Assembly (NCBI RefSeq): GCF_024345975.1
Contig: NZ_JAGQCD010000009.1
Span: forward strand, 1 to 64,000
Length of the DNA stretch: 64,000 bases
Origin: Cyanobium sp. Cruz-8D1
Lineage (GTDB): Bacteria > Cyanobacteriota > Cyanobacteriia > PCC-6307 > Cyanobiaceae
Direction: 5' to 3'
Part shown: piece after piece, positions 55,746 to 64,000 of the stretch
Position numbering within the stretch: position 1 is the first letter of the stretch
Layout of the letters: every line of letters starts with the position of its first letter
The notes under the pieces: model-generated
The model's input: the letters and a program-made list of their open reading frames with translations, nothing else
Told to the model about the DNA's origin: nothing
The model's database searches: none
Position numbers and translations under genes: made by a program

Positions 55746-56581
55746 GCCGTCCACACCTGAAACGACTCCAGCTCCGACGGGCCGAAGGTGGTGGTGAGGG
55801 CCACATCCGCCGCATCCCGGCCTCGGGCGATCAGGATCCGGCCGATCCGGGGCGTGTTGTTGCGCGGGTCGAACACATGCCAGCCATCGCCGAGATAGGC
55901 CTCGAACCAGGCATGGAAGTCCATGGCCGTATGGGGCGGCGGCACCTTGATGTCGCTCAGATAACCCGTGCAGTATCGCGCCGGGATGTTCATGCAGCGG
56001 CACAGGGCGATCGCCAGATGGGCGAAGTCCCGGCACACCCCTTCCCGGCTTTCGAGGGTCTGCAACGCCGTCTTTGTCGGGCTCGAACGGCCGTAGCCGA
56101 AGCGCACGTGCTGGTGCACGAAATCGCAGATCGCCTGCACCCGGCCCCAGCCGCCGGGAATCCCCTCGAAGCGCGACCAGGCCATGGGCGAGAGCAGGTC
56201 CGATTCGCAGAAGCGGCTGGCCAGAAGGAACAGCAGCGCTTCTTCCGGCAGCTCCTCCACCGGCTGCTGCACAAGCCATGGCAGAACGGGATCGGGCTGG
56301 CCGGAATCAGCCACCAGACCGCTGCCCCGCAGTCGCAGCACGCCGGCCGGTGCCACCAGTCGGTGGCAACGGTTGCCGTAGGAATCCACGTACAAGCGCA
56401 GCGGAACTTCCGGCTCCACCTGGAGCCGGTCGGCCTCCAGCAGATCGGCGGAGCGACTGGAATGCACGCCCAGGGTGACGATCATCGGAGTCGCCGCCGT
56501 TAAGCGCAGGGCCACGTCAAATCCCACCCGTATTTCAAGGGGTTGGTTCGGCAGCGGCGTGGCCTGTTGCAATGTGTCCAT
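55742..56581 (-). CDS. Transglutaminase-like protein, Anbu-associated
   Basis: The 279-residue protein has an N-terminal beta domain (MIVTLGVHSSRSADLLEADR) and the core with Cys in SREGVCRDFAHLAIALCRCM, His in DFHAWFEAYLGDGWHVFDPR and IPARYCTGYLSDIK. The C-terminal PRIGRILIARGRDAADVALT matches the relative at 34700-35527. It directly precedes Anbu with a 4-base overlap. In other bacteria such proteins accompany Anbu with ATP-grasp and alpha-E proteins, but those partners are not in this window. Confidence 0.92.
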   Translation of the reverse strand: MDTLQQATPLPNQPLEIRVGFDVALRLTAATPMIVTLGVHSSRSADLLEADRLQVEPEVPLRLYVDSYGNRCHRLVAPAGVLRLRGSGLVADSGQPDPVLPWLVQQPVEELPEEALLFLLASRFCESDLLSPMAWSRFEGIPGGWGRVQAICDFVHQHVRFGYGRSSPTKTALQTLESREGVCRDFAHLAIALCRCMNIPARYCTGYLSDIKVPPPHTAMDFHAWFEAYLGDGWHVFDPRNNTPRIGRILIARGRDAADVALTTTFGPSELESFQVWTA

Positions 56582-56584
56582 GCA

Positions 56585-57400
56585 TCACCCTAAAGAGCGT
56601 GGGCAAGCCTGAAGCGGCGGAAATCCCTCCGCCAGGGCGACCTCCAGCACCTCGGCGAGGCGCTCCGCCCACTCCTTCTGGCCGGCCTCGGTGGCCAGCA
56701 GGTCCTGGCGAATCTCCAGCTCCACGTGGGGAATCTGGCGCCGCTCACCGTGCACCACCAGCGTGTGGTCGCTCGCGTCGCTGACCGCATAGGGCTCGTT
56801 GTCTCCCACCTGCAGACCCTGTTCACGTTCCAGCTCCTGGTGGATCCGCCGGGCCAGGCGCTCATCGCGCCCGTACAGCACGCCCACATGCCAGGGTCGC
56901 TGCTGAGTGCCGAGCACCGGTGTGAAACTGTGCAGCGTCACCAGCACGCTGGGCTGGCCGCGCCTCCGCCGGGCCTCCAGTTCGGTGGCGATGCGGTGGT
57001 GGTAGGGGTGGAAGAGCGCGTCGAGCCGCTGCTGCCGCTCGGCGGGGGAAAGGTTGGCGTTGGCGGTGATAGCGACAGCCTCGCTGTGGCTGATGATCGA
57101 ATCCGGTGCCTGCGGCGGCCGGTTGGCATCAACCACCAGCCTTGAGTAGTTGTGCAGGATCAGGAAGGCATCGAGCCGCTTCGAAAGCCGCGAGGCCAGC
57201 CCGGCCACGCCCAGATCCCAGGCCACGTGGGTGTCAAGCAGCCGCTCATCCAGACCAAGGCCGACCAGACGACGGGGGATGGCGCGGCCAGCGTGGTCGG
57301 CCGTGAGCAGCACGGCCGAGCCACCGGCGGGGCTGACAATCCGGAAGACGGCCGGATCAGCGGCCCCCAGGAGGGGTTCTGGTTGCACCGGTGACTCCAT
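56585..57400 (-). CDS. N-formylglutamate amidohydrolase-like protein
   Basis: The 271-residue protein has SAVLLTADHAGRAIPRRLVG, DTHVAWDLGVAGLASRLS, ILHNYSRLVVDANRPPQAPD and VTLHSFTPVLGTQQRPWHVG. It ends with PHVELEIRQDLLATEAGQKE. These are the zinc amidohydrolase motifs of the HutG-type N-formylglutamate amidohydrolase family. It lies 3 bases from the transglutaminase and 52 bases from the next. It may hydrolyse amide or peptide bonds rather than formylglutamate. Confidence 0.9.
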   Translation of the reverse strand: MESPVQPEPLLGAADPAVFRIVSPAGGSAVLLTADHAGRAIPRRLVGLGLDERLLDTHVAWDLGVAGLASRLSKRLDAFLILHNYSRLVVDANRPPQAPDSIISHSEAVAITANANLSPAERQQRLDALFHPYHHRIATELEARRRRGQPSVLVTLHSFTPVLGTQQRPWHVGVLYGRDERLARRIHQELEREQGLQVGDNEPYAVSDASDHTLVVHGERRQIPHVELEIRQDLLATEAGQKEWAERLAEVLEVALAEGFPPLQACPRSLG

Positions 57401-57452
57401 GATCCGAAGCGGTTAGGCAGGCAAGCACGGCCGCTGGTGCTGAGGGTCCAAG

Positions 57453-58319
57453 CTATGTCGTGGAGCCTTGGAGTTCGGTGATCCAGACACCCACCTCCAT
57501 CGATAACAGCGCAGCTCCGCAGAAACTGCCGGCAATGGGAGGCACAGACTCGGGCCTTCGGGCCACCGCGACAGGGATGTGGGTGTCGCCCACAATCACG
57601 CCGTGGGTTGGATCAAAGCCCTTCCAACCAGCCCCCGGCAGAAACACCTCAGTCCAGGCGTGCGTGCTTCCGGCCTCCTCCGGTGGAAGCGCGGTGAAGC
57701 TGTAACCGCTGACGAAACGGGCAGCGAATCCGAAACATCGGGCCGCCTCCATGAACAGGAAGGCGATATCACGGCAGGTTCCAAAGCCGCTGTCGAGGGT
57801 TTCGGCGGAGGTCTGGACGCCAGGCTCGTCGCGCTTGCGGTAGGAGACCCTCTGGTGAGCCGCCAGATTCAGGCGTTTCAACAGGGTGTAGCTCTGGATG
57901 ATGTCGCCCGGCTGCCAGACCGTTGCCGTCCACTGCTGCAAAGCCCGGCATGGTTCCGCGGTCGCTTCCGCCAGATAGGCCCCCAGAACGGGGCGGTCCC
58001 TGGGAACGTAGTCGAAGGGATAGGAAACAGCGTCATCATCGACAAGAAAGTCGAGTGGAACACGGTCGTATTGCTGGATGATCAGATTACTTTCGATCAG
58101 CAATCTTTCGGCAGCGACGCTGAATGAGGCCATGGCAAGACAATTACCCTCAACATCACGATGCCAGCGCAGCTTCGCCGCCGGGCGAATGGAGAGCGAA
58201 GAGGTTTCGATGCGCAGATCATGGCCCTCCCGAGGACGCAGACGCAGCGTATGGGTGCCGAGTCGGACAGGGGCGCTGTAGGTGTAGGTCGTGAGATGGA
58301 GGATGTTGAAGCGTCTCAT
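57453..58319 (-). CDS. Transglutaminase-like protein (N-terminal-domain type)
   Basis: The 288-residue protein has the N-domain (MRRFNILHLTTYTYSAPVRL, HTLRLRPREGHDL) and the transglutaminase core: Cys in DSGFGTCRDIAFLFMEAARC, His in STHAWTEVFLPGAGWKGFDP. It is the same architecture as the 28952 gene and distinct from that at 55742. It is codirectional with NFGase, Anbu and the GH13 gene. Confidence 0.9.
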   Translation of the reverse strand: MRRFNILHLTTYTYSAPVRLGTHTLRLRPREGHDLRIETSSLSIRPAAKLRWHRDVEGNCLAMASFSVAAERLLIESNLIIQQYDRVPLDFLVDDDAVSYPFDYVPRDRPVLGAYLAEATAEPCRALQQWTATVWQPGDIIQSYTLLKRLNLAAHQRVSYRKRDEPGVQTSAETLDSGFGTCRDIAFLFMEAARCFGFAARFVSGYSFTALPPEEAGSTHAWTEVFLPGAGWKGFDPTHGVIVGDTHIPVAVARRPESVPPIAGSFCGAALLSMEVGVWITELQGSTT

Positions 58320-58341
58320 CAGCTCGCCATGCGGGGGTTGA

Positions 58342-60125
58342 TCATTGGGAATAGATCAAGACGCTATACGGCCCAACGCGGAAACGGGCGTGATAGGGAA
58401 AGCCATCCCACGCTCCTTGAACGGCTTCAACATCACCGCTTTGGCAGCCGTCGAAGCACTCACTGTAGCCGTGCCAATCACTGTTGAAGCGAAGTTTCCA
58501 TTCCTTGGCCGCCGGCAAGCCCACGATGTAGTCCTCTTGGGGCTGATGAAAGAAATTGGCGATCACCACCACATCATCCCCGGGCCCTCCTTGATCCCAG
58601 CGGTGGAAGGCCAGCACATTTCGCACGCTATTGAGATGAAAAACCTGGCTGAACTGACCACAAAGGCCACGGGATAGTCCCTCACCATTGAGCCGGAGAC
58701 GGATCAGATCCCGGTACAAACGCACAAGGCCGCAAAACTCCTCACGCTGGTCCCAGTCAACGGGAACCGTATCGCGGAACCAGCCGCCCTCGAGAAACTC
58801 CTGACCTTGAAACAGCATGGGAATACCAGGTGCCGTGAACACCATGGCGGCAGCCAGCGTGGAACGCTTCTGGGCATGCCAGCCCGTGGGATCAGCTGGG
58901 TTGACATCCTGGGGGATCCGAGACTGTCCGTTGGCAACGTCGTCATGGGATTCGCTGTAGATCACACGCTCGAAGGCATCGTCGTTATAGCGATAGAGGA
59001 GGGCGTCCCGGATACTCTCGAGGGCACGGTCTTCATCCTGGGAGGCAATCACGGCCTGACGGATCGGTTGGACAAAGTGAGGATCCCATTGGGATCCAAA
59101 CCCTGCCCCACCAGCCCCCACATCCTTGGTCAACCAATCATTGCTGCGCAGGTCTTCAGCAATGGTGATCCGCCCCGGGTGCAGCCGGGCCACGGGTTCA
59201 TTGATGGCCTGAAGCATACTCCAGCCATCGGGGATCTCTTCGGTTCCGGCTTCGCCGATGTTGCGGATGTAACCAGTACTGTCGAATCGAAGGCCATCGA
59301 GGTGATACTCCTCAAGCCACATACACACGTTGTCAAGGATGTACTGACGAACTTCCCCTCGGCCATAGTCGGGCCGCGTTTCCCCCCAAGGCGTTTGCGC
59401 ACGATCGTCATTGTAGAAATAGATTCCTCCCTTGCCATTCTCAGACCAACCGTCGAATCTCCAAAGGTCAAGGTCACTGGGGCCAAAGTGATTGAAGACA
59501 ACGTCCAGAATCACAGCAATGCCAGCCTGATGGGCGCGTTTGATGAACCGCTTGAAACCCAGGGAGCCGCCATAGTCGGAATCGACGGCAAAGATATGGG
59601 ATGGGTTGTAGCCCCATGAGCGTTGGCCGGCAAACTGACCGACTGGCATGATCTGAATGGCATTGATGCCAAGACGTTTCAGGTGCTGCAGCCGTGCCGT
59701 GATGGAATTGAATCGGCAGGCTGATTGAGATCGTCATCATTAAATGTGCCGACATGCAACTCATAGACGACAAGCTCATTCCAGCGCATCATGGAGAAGT
59801 CATCACCATCCCATGAAAAGTCAGGATCGTGAATGATGGCATTACCGACCGAGTTGGTCACTTCACGGGCATAGGGGTCGATGCGCTTCATGACTCCCCA
59901 CGGCGTACAGAGCTGGTATTTGTAGTGGTCGCCGATCTTGGCACTCTCAATGTTGATGGACCAGAAGCCACGCGGCTCTGAATGCATCGGATGGGCGTCG
60001 CCATCCCAGTCGTTGAAGGAACCGATCACCGAGACCCTCTCGGCATGGGGCGCCCAGACACGAAACGCCACGCCGTCAGAGGAGGGAAAGGATCCCATCC
60101 CTGGATGGATCGGCTGCTTTTCCAT
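58342..60125 (-). pseudogene. GH13 glucan-branching-type enzyme with one frameshift
   Basis: From the ATG at 60125 an N-terminal CBM48-like part (FRVWAPHAERVSVIGSFNDW) leads to HVGTFNDDDLNQPAD, then the frame runs into a stop near 59679. The catalytic barrel resumes in another frame (FNSITARLQHLKRLGINAIQ, then MPVGQFAG). It contains DGLRFDSTGYIRN (nucleophile Asp), TIAEDLRSND (acid Glu) and SESHDDVANGQ. It ends at 58342. One C missing between 59714 and 59715 (GCCGATTC for GCCGGATTC) would give PAGFNSITARL. It may be a true mutation or a sequence error. The intact protein would be about 594 residues. Confidence 0.88.
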
Positions 60126-60515
60126 GGTTCAACCCTGCTGAAACCAATCTTTCACAGGGGTTCCTTCTCAGAGCAGGCATTCAGAAACCTTGAGCAACAA
60201 GCCATGGCTGAATGCAGAGATGCAGCCAAAGCGCTGCAGGCTGATGCAGAAGTCCTTTTCAGCACCAGTCGTTGTCATGGATGACGTGTTCCTGTCACCC
60301 CTTGATTCCTTTCTGGTGAGCGGCCCCATGGAACGATGGGTCCTTGATCCACACGCGCGCCGTGCTGCCATGTCTAGGATTGAAAGGCAGCCTCAGATGG
60401 GTGCGAACACCCTGAATCTCTTCTGATTCACGCCTGATTTCGTTGCCCCTCATCGTCAACGCAATGTTGACACAAATGATCTGCGCAATGTTGATAACCA
60501 ATCGCGACTAACACC
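60126..60515. other. 390-bp region with csbD promoter-like signals
   Basis: No convincing gene is seen, though weak short frames exist on both strands. Near its right end CGCAATGTTGA occurs twice (60460-60470 and 60484-60494). A consensus TTGACA (60467-60472) followed by TTGATAA is a likely promoter for csbD. Confidence 0.55.
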
Positions 60516-60734
60516 ATGTCCAACAAAGCTGATGCCGCAGCCAAAGAGGCGGAAGGCAAACTTGAATCGGCCCTGGGTGAGCTGACTGGCGACACTGAAC
60601 ACCAGATCAAGGGCAAAGCCAAGCAGGTTCAGGCCTCGGCCATGAACGCGGCAGAAGAGTTGAAGGATGGCGCCAGGTCATTGGCCCAGAAGGTCAGCGA
60701 CGCTGCCGCGAAACTGGCTGACGGAAAGGGCTGA
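60516..60734 (+). CDS. CsbD-like small stress protein
   Basis: The 72-residue protein, MSNKADAAAKEAEGKLESAL, then GELTGDTEHQIKGKAKQVQA, is the CsbD family, charged, helical and stress induced in many bacteria. Function unknown. TTGACA and a direct repeat precede it. The base composition is lower in GC than the neighbours, and it is set apart from them. Confidence 0.9.
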   Translation: MSNKADAAAKEAEGKLESALGELTGDTEHQIKGKAKQVQASAMNAAEELKDGARSLAQKVSDAAAKLADGKG

Positions 60735-60774
60735 CAGTCAGCGTCGACCAGGCACTCCATGCAAGTGGAGGGTC

Positions 60775-61504
60775 TCAGCCATGGCGTCCGCCGGCGTCAA
60801 GACTGGCAGGCGCTGGGGTCTGCCCCCCTCGTCGGGTCAGGGAACTGATAGGGCGGCGAAGCCGTCGCAGACCATTGGCAATGACAAGCAGGCTGGTGCC
60901 CGCGTACACAGGATCACCGCAAGCCTTGTCGACCGGCAGGCTTTCGCCGGTGATCGGGGCCTGGTTGATCGCGCTCTCCCCACGGAGCACCGTGCCATCC
61001 AGTGGCAGGCGTTCCCCCGGTCTGACGCGTACCCGATCGCCGACTTGCAAAGCACGGACCGGCAGCTTGTGCCAGCGGCCTTCGGCCCAACGGACCTCGG
61101 CCTCCTCTGGGGCCATCGCCATCAGGCTGGTGATGGCCTGGCGGGCCCGCTGCACCGCCCGTGCCTCGATCGCCTCGGCCAAGGAGTAGCACCATCTCCA
61201 TGGCGGCTTCCGGCCAGCGACCGATCAGGAAGGCGCCCGTCACCGCCACACGCATCAGCGCATTGATGTTCAGCCGCCCCTGGCGCAGGGCAGCCAGACC
61301 CTTGCGATAGACGGAGAAGCCCGCGAAGGCGATCCCGATCTTCAGCAGCTCCGCACCTGGGCAGGCGGGTATGACCAGATGCAGGAGTTCCGCGATGCGA
61401 AACAGCACTTCCGAGCTGCTGGCAGGCAGAATCGATCTGGTGGCCTCGTCCGGCTGTCCGCTGGACTCTGATTCGCAACGCCGCTGGGGCAAAGGCCACA
61501 CCAT
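60775..61504 (-). pseudogene. Truncated heavy-metal P1B-type ATPase
   Basis: The remnant encodes membrane helices (LLKIGIAFAGFSVYRKGLAA, LRQGRLNINALMRVAVTGAF, LIGRWPEAAMEMVLL), then breaks frame by about two missing bases. It resumes as AEAIEARAVQRARQAITSLM and the A-domain VRVRPGERLPLDGTVL with INQAPITGESLPVDK. After DPVYAGTS homology is lost. The DKTGT phosphorylation domain, metal site and hinge are missing. The sequence resembles Zn/Cd-type (ZiaA-like) ATPases. It cannot transport. Confidence 0.85.
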
Positions 61505-61715
61505 CCAGATCCCATCCAGCAGCGGCTGAGGCTGGAGAACAGATCGAAGAGCCGAGCTGGCACCGAGCGCTGGCTAGCCATGCAGCCATGGTGCACAGAG
61601 AGGCCTGAATCATCAGGTGAAGTCCAGGGGTGCGGTGGCATGGGCTGCAGACTCCGATTCCCTTGACTCTCCTGCCCGGGGGAGACCATACGGTGAAGGT
61701 TCCTTTTCCATCGCC

Positions 61716-62435
61716 ATGCGCCCCAGCCGAATCTCCACCGCTTTGCTCGGGGTCCTTGGCGCCCTGACGCTGGCCGCCCCCGCCCTGGCGCAGAACCACG
61801 GCGGCATGGAGCACAACCATCACAACCACGCCACACCAAGCCAGCCCAACGCGGCCGGGGCGTCGGCCCATGCCGAGCACGCCCATGACGTGGGCCCGGC
61901 CGGCGCCACCTACGACCTGCGCTTCATCGACGGGATGGTGCAGCACCACACCGGCGCCCTGCGGATGAGCGAATTCGTCTTCGGCATCGGCGCGCCTGGC
62001 GTGGGGGCTCTGGCCACCACGATCTGGCGCGATCAGGCCAACGAGATCCGGGCGATGGGGCTGTGGCGCAAGGCCTGGTACCCCCAGGCGCCCGTCTATC
62101 CGGTGGCCCTGGCCAAAGGTGGCGATCCCAACAGCCTCGCCGGCCTGAGCCGCATGGGCCAGGCCCAGATCGATGGCATGCGCATGATGGGCGACGCCCC
62201 CACAAAGGAGAACAGGGTCACCTGGTTCCTGGAGGGGATGCTCCATCACCACGGCGGGGCGCTGACCATGGCCCATGACGCCCTGGCCAAGAGCACCAAT
62301 CCCACGATCCGGCGCTTCGCCCGCCAGGTGATCGTGGCCCAGCGCGCCGAGATCATCGAACTGCGGCGGATGCTGGCGGTCGATGGCCTGCGCAAGCCGG
62401 TATACGCCCGCTACGACAGCCTGTTCGCACTCTGA
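61716..62435 (+). CDS. Secreted His-rich DUF305 protein
   Basis: The ATG at 61716 starts a 239-residue protein with a signal peptide (STALLGVLGALTLAAPALA) and a His-rich linker (GGMEHNHHNH). The ferritin-like DUF305 domain follows (DLRFIDGMVQHHTGALRMSE, WFLEGMLHHHGGALTMAHDA). DUF305 proteins are often found beside copper or metal genes; the Met/His pattern suggests metal binding in the periplasm. A metal ATPase relic lies next to it. Confidence 0.9.
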   Translation: MRPSRISTALLGVLGALTLAAPALAQNHGGMEHNHHNHATPSQPNAAGASAHAEHAHDVGPAGATYDLRFIDGMVQHHTGALRMSEFVFGIGAPGVGALATTIWRDQANEIRAMGLWRKAWYPQAPVYPVALAKGGDPNSLAGLSRMGQAQIDGMRMMGDAPTKENRVTWFLEGMLHHHGGALTMAHDALAKSTNPTIRRFARQVIVAQRAEIIELRRMLAVDGLRKPVYARYDSLFAL

Positions 62436-62485
62436 GCCGCCAGCCGGACTGACCTTGCCAGCCTGCCGAAGGCCGAGGCAGGAGT

Positions 62486-62504
62486 GAGAATGGTTCCCAT
62501 TCTT
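62486..62504 (+). promoter_or_regulatory. Fur-family-like palindrome
   Basis: GAGAATGGTTCCCATTCTT holds the perfect palindrome AGAATGG-TTC-CCATTCT. It matches 12 of 19 positions of the Fur box and may bind Fur or Zur. It lies 24 bases upstream of the porin ATG. Confidence 0.5.
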
Positions 62505-62528
62505 TTCCTGCCACCTGGCGGAGCTTCC

Positions 62529-64000
62529 ATGAACATCCTTGGCGTCGTTTCCAGGTTCTGGCACGTCCCCCTGGGCCTCGGGCTTCTGGCCGCCCAGCCC
62601 GCGGCCGTGACGGCCGGGGAGCTCAATCTCGACGCCATCAATCGCTACGCCAGGAGCGCGACGGGGCAGAGCCAGGAGCAGGCCACCAGCATCAACCAGT
62701 TCTCCGACGTCAAGCCCACTGACTGGGCCTATCAGGCGCTTTCGAACCTGATCGAGCGCTACGGCTGCGTCGCCGGCTACCCGAACGGCACCTACAAGGG
62801 CGGCCAGGCCATGACCCGGTTTGAGGCGGCGGCCCTGCTGAACGCCTGCCTCGACCGGATCACCGAGGTGACCGATGAGCTCAAGCGCCTGATGGCCGAG
62901 TTCGAGAAGGAGCTCGCCGTGCTGCGCGGCCGCGTGGATGGCCTGGAGGCCAAGGTGGGTGAGCTCGAGGCCACCCAGTTCTCCACCACCACCAAGCTGA
63001 GCGGCCAGGCCACCTTCGTGATCGGTGCCAATGGCTTCTCAGGCAACGACAGCCTCAACGTCGATGCCGCCCGGGCCGCCGTTGGCGCCACCACCTTCAG
63101 CTACGACATCCAGCTGAGCTTCGACACCAGCTTCACCGGCAAGGACCTGCTGCGCACGAACCTGCGGGCCGGCAACTTCGCCGATTCCGCCTTCGGCGGC
63201 GCTGGCCCCACCGGTGGGCTCTCCACCCTGGAGGCTGCATTCCAGGAGGACTGCGGTGGCCCCGCCGACTGCGGCGATGTGGTGGCGATCGACAAGATCT
63301 TCTACCAGTTCCCGATCGGCAGCTCGTTCACCGCGACCGTCGGCGGACGGGTGGGTCAGGAGGACATGCTCGCCATCTGGCCGAGCGCCTACCCCGCCGA
63401 CACGATCCTCAACCTGTTCACCCTCAACGGCGCCCCGGCGGCTTACAACAAGAACCTCGGACCGGGGGCCGGCCTCTGGTGGCAGCAGGGCGGCTTGAGC
63501 ATCAGCGCCAACTACGTGGCCGCCAACGGCGATGGGGGCGATCCCAACATCGGCGGCATCGGCACCGTGGCCTCGGCCGGCACGGGCACTGTGCAGATCG
63601 GCTACGCCAAGGAGCAGTGGGGCCTGGCGGCGATCTACTCCCGCATCCAGTCGGGCGTGGGCGTTCCGGGCACCACCCCCTTCACCGGCCTCACCTTCGA
63701 GGCCAACCCCAACAGCCGCACCGATGCCTTCGGCGTCAGCGGCTACTGGCAGCCGGCCGAGTCCGGCTGGATTCCCTCCATCAGTCTCGGCTGGGGCCTC
63801 AACGGCACCAGCGACAACACCGCCCAGGCCCCCGGCGCCCTGCGCACCAGCCAGTCGTGGATGGTGGGCCTGCAGTGGGACGACGCCTTCGTCAAGGGCA
63901 ACGCCCTCGGCATGGCGGTGGGTCAGCCCAGCTTCGCCACGGCCCTGACAGGCGACCAGACGCCCCAGGACGGCAACTTTGCCTGGGAAGGGTGGTACAA
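62529..64000 (+). CDS. SLH-domain outer-membrane porin (C-terminus outside window)
   Basis: The ATG at 62529 opens a protein of at least 490 residues that runs off the window. It has a signal peptide, an SLH domain (FSDVKPTDWAYQALSNLIER, YGCVAGYPNGTYKGG) and a short coiled coil (ELKRLMAEFEKELAVLRGRV). A beta-rich OprB-type barrel follows (QIGYAKEQWGLAAIYSRIQS). This is the cyanobacterial iron-uptake-porin/SomA family. A Fur-like palindrome upstream suggests metal control. Confidence 0.93.
   Translation, partial: MNILGVVSRFWHVPLGLGLLAAQPAAVTAGELNLDAINRYARSATGQSQEQATSINQFSDVKPTDWAYQALSNLIERYGCVAGYPNGTYKGGQAMTRFEAAALLNACLDRITEVTDELKRLMAEFEKELAVLRGRVDGLEAKVGELEATQFSTTTKLSGQATFVIGANGFSGNDSLNVDAARAAVGATTFSYDIQLSFDTSFTGKDLLRTNLRAGNFADSAFGGAGPTGGLSTLEAAFQEDCGGPADCGDVVAIDKIFYQFPIGSSFTATVGGRVGQEDMLAIWPSAYPADTILNLFTLNGAPAAYNKNLGPGAGLWWQQGGLSISANYVAANGDGGDPNIGGIGTVASAGTGTVQIGYAKEQWGLAAIYSRIQSGVGVPGTTPFTGLTFEANPNSRTDAFGVSGYWQPAESGWIPSISLGWGLNGTSDNTAQAPGALRTSQSWMVGLQWDDAFVKGNALGMAVGQPSFATALTGDQTPQDGNFAWEGWY

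Noticed and set aside
60190-60426. 78-codon plus-strand open frame
   Set aside because: No family resemblance, no ribosome-binding site, and competing short frames on both strands.

Overview
This 64 kb, very GC-rich window looks like the chromosome of a unicellular picocyanobacterium of the Cyanobium/Synechococcus group. The evidence is an orange carotenoid protein (OCP) cassette, a phycobilisome linker with a C-terminal membrane helix, high-light-inducible (Hli) proteins, an SLH-domain porin and many small families typical of cyanobacteria (DUF3318, DUF3386, DUF2811, DUF6447, DUF2973, CGLD27, Nif11). Genes are dense on both strands, with many 4-base ATGA overlaps. I see no CRISPR array, rRNA, transposase or prophage. 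One tRNA is present (initiator Met, 14573-14649).

Layout. 1-6.4 kb: a DUF4912 protein cut by the window edge, a palindrome-disrupted zinc-ribbon gene, a cupin, a UmuD-like protein without its catalytic dyad, folP, tpiA, an S4-domain protein and an ABC exporter. 6.4-7.8 kb: a decayed ABC importer in which permease and binding-protein remnants are fused. 7.8-16.5 kb: housekeeping genes (DUF3386, carB, DUF3318-rsfS-CGLD27, asparaginase II, tRNA-fMet, a GMC oxidoreductase). 16.6-26.1 kb: DUF2811, a CbiX-type chelatase, a ParB-like protein, a Rieske oxygenase, then a stress operon (CPA2 antiporter with USP domains, USP, acyl-CoA synthetase/acetyltransferase fusion) and a Nif11 protein. 26.3-30.6 kb: secreted glycine-rich proteins, a first transglutaminase pair and an RRM protein.

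30.7-34.1 kb is a photoprotection and antenna block on the minus strand: cpcL, ocp, crtW (ketocarotenoid synthesis for OCP), frp (OCP recovery) and a broken hli gene. 34.1-46 kb holds a second transglutaminase, a three-gene ABC-2 exporter, a PfkB kinase, small enzymes, an intact hli gene with HLR1-like sites nearby, a photolyase/cryptochrome and DoxX. 46-50.2 kb holds a secreted YcgJ-domain protein, a copper P-type ATPase coupled to a membrane cupredoxin, and another Hli protein.

50.5-60.1 kb holds a GH3 glycosidase followed by the most unusual stretch: eight genes in one direction on the minus strand (60125 down to 52780), mostly overlapping or a few bases apart. In order they are a GH13 branching-type enzyme with one frameshift, transglutaminase, N-formylglutamate amidohydrolase-like, transglutaminase, Anbu proteasome-like peptidase, lipase-like hydrolase, CrtQ-like glycosyltransferase and CrtO-like acyltransferase. 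The arrangement suggests a shared peptide-trimming and glycolipid/carotenoid-modification pathway. The window ends with CsbD, a truncated metal P-type ATPase pseudogene, a DUF305 protein and an SLH porin behind a Fur-family-like palindrome.
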